Assembly (NCBI RefSeq): GCF_900156885.1
Contig: NZ_FTOY01000011.1
Location: 124,001-188,000 of the forward strand
DNA length: 64,000 nt
Direction: 5' to 3'
DNA from: Limosilactobacillus caccae
GTDB taxonomy: Bacteria > Bacillota > Bacilli > Lactobacillales > Lactobacillaceae
This document shows, piece after piece, positions 58,261 through 64,000 of the stretch. Within the stretch, counting starts at the first letter, position 1; every line of letters begins with the position of its first letter. The notes under the pieces are model-generated. The model worked only from the letters and a program-made list of their open reading frames with translations, had not been told where the DNA came from and did not search any database. The position numbers and the translations under genes were made by a program.

Positions 58261-59808
58261 ATGCATAGTAAAGGAGAAACAATTCGCCAGCAAAATCAGT
58301 TAAGCCAGTTAGTGCGGGCAATTATCATCGGAATGTTGACCGGCCTAGTCGTAAGTCTCTTCCGGTTAATCATTCAGCACTTTTTACAATTTGTTCAAGC
58401 GAGTTTTCACTACTTTCACGGTCACCCCTGGGGGTTAGTCCCGTGGACAGTTGGGTCGGTGATCCTAGCACTTCTCCTTGGGTGGATGGCCCAGCGCAAT
58501 CCAAACATTAAGGGGTCCGGGATTCCCCAGGTTGAGGGGCAGCTGACCAACCAGTTTGATGAAAAATGGTGGCCGGTTTTATGGCAGAAGTTTCTCGGTG
58601 GAATCTTTGCGATTGGCTCTGGCCTATTCCTTGGCCGCGAGGGACCATCAATCCAGCTAGGGGCAACGATTGGTCAGGGGGTTGAAGAGCGGTCAAAAGC
58701 GGGCAAGCTGAACCGACAAATCGGGATTGCGAGTGGGGCGGCCGCCGGGCTTTCCGCGGCCTTTAATGCCCCAATTGCCGCCACAATCTTTATCCTGGAA
58801 GAGGTTTATCATAACTTCTCACCATTAATCTGGCTGGCGACGTTTGTGAGTGCCCTTTGCTCTAACATGGTGTCGATGCAGTTCTTTGGCTTAAAACCGG
58901 TGCTCAATGTTCCGTATAATTATATGCTGCCGAATAGTTTGTACTGGCACCTACTAGTTCTCGGAATTTTACTTGGGGTTCTCGGCCGCTTTTACCAGGT
59001 GGTCATCTTACGGCTAAACGGTTGGCTGGCGAAAATTAAGTTTTTGCCGCCAGTGGCTTACCCGGTAGTGCCGTTCTTACTGGTGATCCCGATTGCATGG
59101 TACCTTCCCTTGACGCTCGGTGGGGGAAATGAACTGATTATTAAGCTGCGTTTCTTACCGATTTCCCTTGCCTTGTTTGTCGGGCTTTTCGTCCTGCGCT
59201 TTGTCTTTTCAATGATTAGTTATGGTTCCCAGCTTCCTGGGGGAATTTTTTTACCGATCTTGACCCTGGGGGCAATCCTGGGGGCGGCGTACTGCGCCTT
59301 GATGGTCCAGTTGGGGCTGATTCCTGCTAGGTATATGCCAAATTTCATTATCTATGCGATGGCTGGGTACTTTGCCTGTATCAGTAAGGCCCCGTTCACG
59401 GCGATCTTATTGATTACGGAGATGGTTGGCTCGTTAACCCACCTGATGCCGCTGGCCATTGTTGCCGTTGTTGCTTACCTGGTGGTTGACGCCCTGCATG
59501 GCGAGCCGGTCTATACGGCAATGTTTAATGCCTTTATTGGCAATAACCCGGAGCAGCAGCGGAAAGAAGATGTCACAATGTCGGTGACAATCTATGCGGG
59601 GGCCCGCCTAGACGGGTGCAAGGTGATGAACTTTCACTGGCCGAGTGACTGTATCGTGATGGTTGTCTACCGGGGGGAAGAAAAAATAATTCCGAACGGC
59701 CAAACGAAACTGCAGGCTGGAGATACTTTGCTGCTACGGGCTAATTCATCGATGACGAAGCAGGTTTACCATGAGATAACCACTGCTGCTCATTATGCGC
59801 AAGGATAG
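58261..59808 (+). CDS. ClC-family proton/chloride exchanger with TrkA-C domain
   Basis: 515 residues. ClC motifs GSGIPQVEG (about 81-89), GREGPSIQLGATIG (about 122-135, external gating Glu) and GGIFLPILTLG (about 325) in a membrane domain of about 430 residues; a TrkA-C (RCK-C) domain of about 75 residues forms the C-terminus (VTIYAGARLDGCKVMN, GEEKIIPNG, AGDTLLLRA). Exchanges chloride for protons; used in acid resistance. No cre or operator seen. Confidence 0.9.
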   Translation: MHSKGETIRQQNQLSQLVRAIIIGMLTGLVVSLFRLIIQHFLQFVQASFHYFHGHPWGLVPWTVGSVILALLLGWMAQRNPNIKGSGIPQVEGQLTNQFDEKWWPVLWQKFLGGIFAIGSGLFLGREGPSIQLGATIGQGVEERSKAGKLNRQIGIASGAAAGLSAAFNAPIAATIFILEEVYHNFSPLIWLATFVSALCSNMVSMQFFGLKPVLNVPYNYMLPNSLYWHLLVLGILLGVLGRFYQVVILRLNGWLAKIKFLPPVAYPVVPFLLVIPIAWYLPLTLGGGNELIIKLRFLPISLALFVGLFVLRFVFSMISYGSQLPGGIFLPILTLGAILGAAYCALMVQLGLIPARYMPNFIIYAMAGYFACISKAPFTAILLITEMVGSLTHLMPLAIVAVVAYLVVDALHGEPVYTAMFNAFIGNNPEQQRKEDVTMSVTIYAGARLDGCKVMNFHWPSDCIVMVVYRGEEKIIPNGQTKLQAGDTLLLRANSSMTKQVYHEITTAAHYAQG

Positions 59809-59873
59809 CAATGGCCAGGTAAGTATGGTATTATTATTAAGATATAGCGTGAAAGTATTAGGAGGAAAAATCC

Positions 59874-60113
59874 TTGTATAACACATTAATGTTTTTATTC
59901 TTAATTGATTGCGTTGTTCTGATCGCGTGTGTGATGATGCAACCAGCAAAGAACAATAATGATGCAATGTCAGCGTTAACCGGTGGTGCAGGTGACTTGT
60001 TCTCACGGCGCAAGGCCCGGGGGTTTGAAGCGGTTATGCAGATTGTTACGACAATTTGCGGGGCGTTATTCTTCATCCTGGCATTGGCAATGATTTATGT
60101 TTCGTCACATTAA
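59874..60113 (+). CDS. secG: Protein translocase subunit SecG
   Basis: 79 residues from TTG 59874 behind AGGAGG, an uncommon start codon. Two hydrophobic helices (LFLIDCVVLIACVMMQPAK and the last 25 residues) with the conserved central GGAGDLFSRRKARGFEAVM loop. Auxiliary subunit of SecYEG. First gene of secG-est-rnr-smpB. Confidence 0.93.
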   Translation: MYNTLMFLFLIDCVVLIACVMMQPAKNNNDAMSALTGGAGDLFSRRKARGFEAVMQIVTTICGALFFILALAMIYVSSH

Positions 60114-60117
60114 ACTT

Positions 60118-60159
60118 AAAGTACCTCCTGCAGTTTTTAATTTCAGGGGGTACTTTTTT
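60118..60159 (+). terminator. Intrinsic terminator after secG
   Basis: AAAGTACCTCCTG / CAGGGGGTACTTTTTT. It probably reduces, not abolishes, readthrough into est. Confidence 0.85.
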
Positions 60160-60189
60160 ATCATAAGGAAGCGGTAAGGGGATGTTGTA

Positions 60190-60969
60190 ATGAAGACTTA
60201 TACCGGTGAGTCCTTTTTCTTCCCCCATAGTGGGAAACGTGGTGTAATCTTGCTCCATGCTTACACCGGCAATACTAACGATGTTCGGATGCTTGCGCGC
60301 CATCTAAACTGGTGCGGTTATACTGTCTTTGCGCCGCTCTTTAGTGGGCATGGCGGTGATCCCAAGAAGATCTTAGATTCGCGCGGGCCCGCGGACTGGT
60401 GGGATGATACCCGGATGGCAATCTTTCGCCTTCGTGACGTTGGGGTTGACCAGATTGCAATCTTTGGCTTATCACTCGGCGGCCTTTTGGCGACTAAGGC
60501 TCTGGAAAATGATCCGCGGCTTGTGGGCGGGGGTGTCTTTGCCTCGCCAATCACCAGTTGGGGGCAGTCTAATGTTCCGGAGTACTTTCCCAAACTGGCG
60601 GCTAACTATTACCGGCAGCAAAAGATGTCACCAGCGCTAATTGAGGAAAAGGTTGCAAAACTGGAAAAACGATTACCCTCCCAGCTAACGGCAATTCAGG
60701 AGATGGCCCACCAGATTAGTGATGACCTGGGAAAAATTCACCAGCCATTTTTTATTGGCCAGGGCGGGCAGGATGAAATGATCGATTCACAATCGGGCGC
60801 CCAGCTAAAAGAAGCGCTGACGGCAAACCAAACACCGGTGGACTACCATTATTACCCAGACGCAAGCCACTTATTGACTATTAATACTGCGCATCGCCAG
60901 TTATTTAGCGATGTTGAAAAATATCTACAAAATTTATTCGAGGTATCACTTAATGACAACAAACAATAA
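60190..60969 (+). CDS. est: Carboxylesterase (alpha/beta hydrolase, Est30-like)
   Basis: 259 residues. GVILLHAYTGNTNDVRML (oxyanion His-Ala, about 20), nucleophile Ser in IFGLSLGGLLA (about 96), acid Asp in GGQDEMID (about 195-200), and His in DASHLLTIN (about 226). Small-molecule ester hydrolase. Conserved between secG and rnr in Lactobacillales; the link is not understood. Overlaps rnr by 17 bases. Confidence 0.92.
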   Translation: MKTYTGESFFFPHSGKRGVILLHAYTGNTNDVRMLARHLNWCGYTVFAPLFSGHGGDPKKILDSRGPADWWDDTRMAIFRLRDVGVDQIAIFGLSLGGLLATKALENDPRLVGGGVFASPITSWGQSNVPEYFPKLAANYYRQQKMSPALIEEKVAKLEKRLPSQLTAIQEMAHQISDDLGKIHQPFFIGQGGQDEMIDSQSGAQLKEALTANQTPVDYHYYPDASHLLTINTAHRQLFSDVEKYLQNLFEVSLNDNKQ

Positions 60970-63358
60970 CCTAAAGGAAAAAATTCTGGCCCATTTAACT
61001 GCCAATGCGGGGATGAGCTTTTCGGCTGAACGGATTGCCCACCACTTGGGGATGACTGATGCTGATCAATTTACACCAATCATTCAAGAATTAGCGCAAT
61101 TAGAGCGGGAAAAGAAAGTTCAGGTTACTGACCAGGGAGAATTTCAGGCAGTGATTAAACAACAACCACTGACCGGGGTCTTCCACGGTAATGACAAGGG
61201 CTTTGGCTTTGTCGATTATGATCCGGACCTAGATGATATGTACATCAACCCGGACCACACCCTGCACGCGCTAAACGGTGACACAGTTGAGGTCAAGGTA
61301 CTGCGGACTGCCAAGCCGGGGAGTGACCAGGGCCCAGAAGGACAGGTCACCCGGATTGTTGAGCACAATTACGAGCAAATGGTCGGTGAATTCAAGCAGG
61401 AGACCGTGGGTAATTACATCGGTGAGATTCTGCTTAAAGATAAGAAGCTTTCCCAGTTCCGTTTCTTTGTGACTGCCAAGGGGTTGAAGCCCCTTGATGG
61501 GCAGATCGTCACTGCAACGATTGAGACTTACCCAAGCGATGAATCACCACAAGTCTTGACCGGGGCCGTCACGGAAGTCATCGGGGATAAGGATGAACCC
61601 GGAATTGATATCATGTCGGTCATCTATGCCCATGATGTGCCACATGAATTCCCCCAGGAGGTCATGGACCAGGCCAATAGTATTCCGCTTCATGTTCTGC
61701 CAGAAGAAAAGAAGGGGCGGCGGGATATTACTAAGCAGCCGTTAGTGACGATTGACGCGATTGAATCGAAAGACTTGGATGACGCGGTAGTCGCTTGGAA
61801 GATGGATAATGGTCACTATCACTTAGGGGTTCATATTGCGGATGTTAGCCACTATGTTCAGCCGGGGACGCCGCTTGACCGGGAAGCCTTTAAGCGAGGA
61901 ACCTCCGTTTACCTAACTGACCGGGTAGTGCCAATGCTGCCAAAGCGCCTTTCTAACGGGATCTGTTCCCTAAACCCTGGTGAAGAGCGGTTAGCGATGA
62001 GCTGTGAGATGGAAATTGATGAGCAAGGGCGGATTGTTAAGCATGATATCTTCCAAAGTGTGATGAAGTCGCATGCGCGGATGACTTATAAAGCGGTCAA
62101 CCGGATCTTGGAGGCTCATGATGCGAAGACCATTAAGCAGTACCAGGAATTAGTTCCAATGTTTGAAACGATGGGGGAATTACACAAGATCTTGCTCAAG
62201 AGCCGGAAGCGGCGAGGGGCAATTGATTTTGAAGCCCCAGAAGCAAAGATCATTGTTGATGATAAGGGGCACCCGATTGACATCCAGCTTCGCGAGCGGG
62301 GCTTGGCGGAACGGATGATTGAGTCATTTATGCTTGCTGCTAACGAAACGGTGGCGGAACACTACTTCAAAGAACATGTGCCGTTCCTTTACCGGATCCA
62401 CGAAACACCTGATACTGACCGGGTTAAGTCTTTCATCGACTTCCTTAGTGTCTTCGGGATTAATGTCCACGGGGATATTAACAATATCAAGCCCAAGATG
62501 TTACAACAGGTCTTAAAGGACGTTGCCGGCAAGCCGGAAGAACAGATGGTTCAGGTGATGATGTTGCGGAGTATGCAACAGGCAAAGTACGCGGATGAAG
62601 AGTTGGGTCACTTTGGACTCGGTGCAAAGTATTACACCCACTTCACCTCACCAATTCGGCGGTACCCTGATGATACCGTTCACCGCTTAATCAAGTGGTA
62701 TGACCAACACGGCAAGGATGAGAGTGCTAAGGCCCACTGGCGGGAGAAATTGCCAGAGATTGCGGAACATACGTCAGTGACAGAGCGGCGGGGGATTGAT
62801 ACCGAACGTGATGTCGATAGTATGAAGAAGGCTGAATACATGGAAGATCACGTTGGTGAGACCTTTGATGCCGTTGTCAGTTCAGTAATGAAGTTTGGCC
62901 TGTTCGTTGAGCTTGAAAACACGGTTGAAGGGTTGATCCACATTAGCGTTATGAAGGACGACTTCTATGAGTATTCAGAGAAGCACTTGGCGTTAATCGG
63001 CCGGCGCTCCCACCGGATTTTCCAGATTGGGCAGCCGGTTAAAGTTAAGCTGTTGCGGGCAGATAAGGATCTCCGGGAAGTTGACTTTGAGTTGATCAAT
63101 CCGGAAACTGCCCCGAAGACCAAGATTCGGATTCCACATAATGATGACCGGCGTGGTGGTCGCGGCCGTGGTCGTGGTTGGCGTAATAATAATGGCGAGC
63201 ACCGCGGTCATTACCGTAATACACAGGGTAAGTGGCGCCACAGCAATGAAGAGAATGGTCACCAAAACAACCGGCAAATCAACCGTGGACAGACCCGTCA
63301 CCACAATAATTCACGTGACCACGAAGGTAATAATAACCGTCGTCGTCGCCGTCATTAA
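60953..63358 (+). CDS. rnr: Ribonuclease R
   Basis: 801 residues from ATG 60953 (GAGGT at 60940). Order: winged-helix start (about 1-70), cold-shock domains ([13 protein letters not shown]), RNB catalytic domain ([11 protein letters not shown], then [11 protein letters not shown] about 300), S1 domain (about 630-720), and a basic low-complexity tail (GGRGRGRG, then N, H and R runs; about 735-801). 3'-5' exoribonuclease for structured RNA that works with tmRNA-SmpB. 17 bases before smpB. Confidence 0.96.
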   Translation: MTTNNNLKEKILAHLTANAGMSFSAERIAHHLGMTDADQFTPIIQELAQLEREKKVQVTDQGEFQAVIKQQPLTGVFHGNDKGFGFVDYDPDLDDMYINPDHTLHALNGDTVEVKVLRTAKPGSDQGPEGQVTRIVEHNYEQMVGEFKQETVGNYIGEILLKDKKLSQFRFFVTAKGLKPLDGQIVTATIETYPSDESPQVLTGAVTEVIGDKDEPGIDIMSVIYAHDVPHEFPQEVMDQANSIPLHVLPEEKKGRRDITKQPLVTIDAIESKDLDDAVVAWKMDNGHYHLGVHIADVSHYVQPGTPLDREAFKRGTSVYLTDRVVPMLPKRLSNGICSLNPGEERLAMSCEMEIDEQGRIVKHDIFQSVMKSHARMTYKAVNRILEAHDAKTIKQYQELVPMFETMGELHKILLKSRKRRGAIDFEAPEAKIIVDDKGHPIDIQLRERGLAERMIESFMLAANETVAEHYFKEHVPFLYRIHETPDTDRVKSFIDFLSVFGINVHGDINNIKPKMLQQVLKDVAGKPEEQMVQVMMLRSMQQAKYADEELGHFGLGAKYYTHFTSPIRRYPDDTVHRLIKWYDQHGKDESAKAHWREKLPEIAEHTSVTERRGIDTERDVDSMKKAEYMEDHVGETFDAVVSSVMKFGLFVELENTVEGLIHISVMKDDFYEYSEKHLALIGRRSHRIFQIGQPVKVKLLRADKDLREVDFELINPETAPKTKIRIPHNDDRRGGRGRGRGWRNNNGEHRGHYRNTQGKWRHSNEENGHQNNRQINRGQTRHHNNSRDHEGNNNRRRRRH

Positions 63359-63375
63359 AAACGGGGAGGGATAAC

Positions 63376-63849
63376 ATGGCTAAGAAATCCCAGCAAGAAA
63401 ATAACCGGAACTTAGTTGCTCAAAATAAAAAGGCCCGTCACGATTACTTTGTGACGGACACATTTGAAGCCGGCTTAGTTCTGACGGGGACAGAGATTAA
63501 GTCTGTCCGGGCACACCGGGTTAACTTGAAGGACGGTTTTGCCCAGGTGCGCAACGGCGAAGCATGGTTAATGAATGTTCATATTAGCGAATATGATAAT
63601 GGAACCTACTTCAACCAGGACCCGTTGCGCAATCGAAAGCTGCTTTTGCATAAGAAAGAAATCAATAAACTTACTGGTGCGTTGCAGGATAAGGGGGTTA
63701 CCCTTATTCCACTTAAAATGTACATTAAGCATGGCTATGCAAAGGTCTTGCTTGGCTTGGCGAAGGGTAAACACCAGTATGATAAGCGTGAAGCAATCAA
63801 GCGGCGCGAACAAAACCGAGAAATTGAACGGGTAATGAAACACTATTAG
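63376..63849 (+). CDS. smpB: SsrA-binding protein SmpB
   Basis: 157 residues. [42 protein letters not shown] and the C-terminal [23 protein letters not shown] tail (shown in parts) are standard. It binds tmRNA to rescue stalled ribosomes. The tmRNA gene itself was not seen in this window. Last gene of the cluster. Confidence 0.97.
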   Translation: MAKKSQQENNRNLVAQNKKARHDYFVTDTFEAGLVLTGTEIKSVRAHRVNLKDGFAQVRNGEAWLMNVHISEYDNGTYFNQDPLRNRKLLLHKKEINKLTGALQDKGVTLIPLKMYIKHGYAKVLLGLAKGKHQYDKREAIKRREQNREIERVMKHY

Positions 63850-63862
63850 TGTCTTCTAGACG

Positions 63863-63912
63863 TTAAAAGGTAAGAGACCAGGGAAATGGCTCCCTGGTCT
63901 CTTACCTTTTAA
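63863..63912. terminator. Perfect 22-bp bidirectional terminator
   Basis: TTAAAAGGTAAGAGACCAGG with its exact complement around AATGGC, ending CCTTTTAA. Confidence 0.95.
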
Positions 63913-63926
63913 ATTTATTAACTGGG

Positions 63927-64000
63927 TTATTTAACTGATTGCTGATTGAAAATGACATGCTGGTTCCCCAGGTGGGATTGCACTTGCGTAAGCGGGCCAG
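63927..64000 (-). CDS. Possible 3' end of a convergent gene
   Basis: A minus-strand frame from the right edge gives GPLTQVQSHLGNQHVIFN before a TAA at 63927. The bidirectional terminator supports a convergent gene, but the frame is not certain; another ends at 63932. Confidence 0.3.
   Translation of the reverse strand, partial: GPLTQVQSHLGNQHVIFNQQSVK

Noticed and set aside
63141-63357. Repetitive G/R/N-rich sequence at the end of rnr as a DNA repeat or CRISPR
   Set aside because: It is the basic low-complexity tail of RNase R, without repeat-spacer periodicity.

Overview
The window reads as a continuous stretch of core chromosome from a heterofermentative lactic acid bacterium, most likely a Limosilactobacillus of the former Lactobacillus reuteri/fermentum group. 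The evidence is the gene content and order (ydiF-rex-groESL, comFA-comFC-hpf-secA-prfB, hprK-lgt-gpsA-galU, uvrBA, rapZ-yvcK-whiA-clpP, gap-pgk-tpiA-eno, secG-est-rnr-smpB), strong Shine-Dalgarno sites, HrcA/CtsR-type heat-shock operators, heavy use of CGG for arginine together with a tRNA-Arg(CCG), and glycolytic genes without a cggR gene in front of gap. No prophage, transposase, CRISPR array or resistance island was seen. Species assignment is inference.

Layout. 1-2.4 kb: 5'-truncated aminotransferase, ketopantoate-reductase-family dehydrogenase, SemiSWEET. 2.5-7.6 kb: ABC-F ATPase (minus), Rex, GroES/GroEL under CtsR and HrcA sites. 7.6-11.8 kb: a structured leader, two APC-superfamily permeases (the second a KimA-type potassium importer) and a small membrane protein. 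12-14.1 kb: Crp-family regulator, nucleoside phosphorylase and PnuC, a probable nicotinamide-riboside salvage unit. 14.2-20.2 kb: YigZ, ComFA, ComFC, HPF, SecA. 20.2-25.9 kb: prfB with its programmed frameshift, PspC, YvlD-like protein, HPrK, Lgt, GpsA, GalU.

26-32.4 kb: OhrR-like MarR regulator, an unusual flavin disulfide reductase, the lactate-utilisation operon lutABC (minus) and thioredoxin reductase. 32.6-38.7 kb: phosphoglucomutase, then a four-gene telA-xpaC envelope-type operon and a small membrane protein. 38.65-38.86 kb: a long structured intergenic repeat with a shortened inverted copy at 14.1 kb. 39-44 kb: uvrBA behind a LexA-like box. 44-47 kb: a Ser/Thr-type permease preceded by a Ser-rich mini-ORF and a terminator, then lrgAB. 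47-50.6 kb: rapZ-yvcK-whiA and convergent clpP. 50.8-51.8 kb: two small proteins of unknown function, a gene remnant and tRNA-Arg. 52-56.6 kb: gap-pgk-tpiA-eno. 56.7-64 kb: amino-acid permease, ClC exchanger, secG-est-rnr-smpB.

Most promising for follow-up are the Ser-rich leader peptide/attenuator-like region before the SteT-like permease (43.93-44.19 kb), the dispersed inverted repeat with its long imperfect hairpin, the structured leader before the KimA locus, the telA four-gene module, and a 38-residue peptide gene next to clpP. All calls come from reading the sequence; no database search was run.
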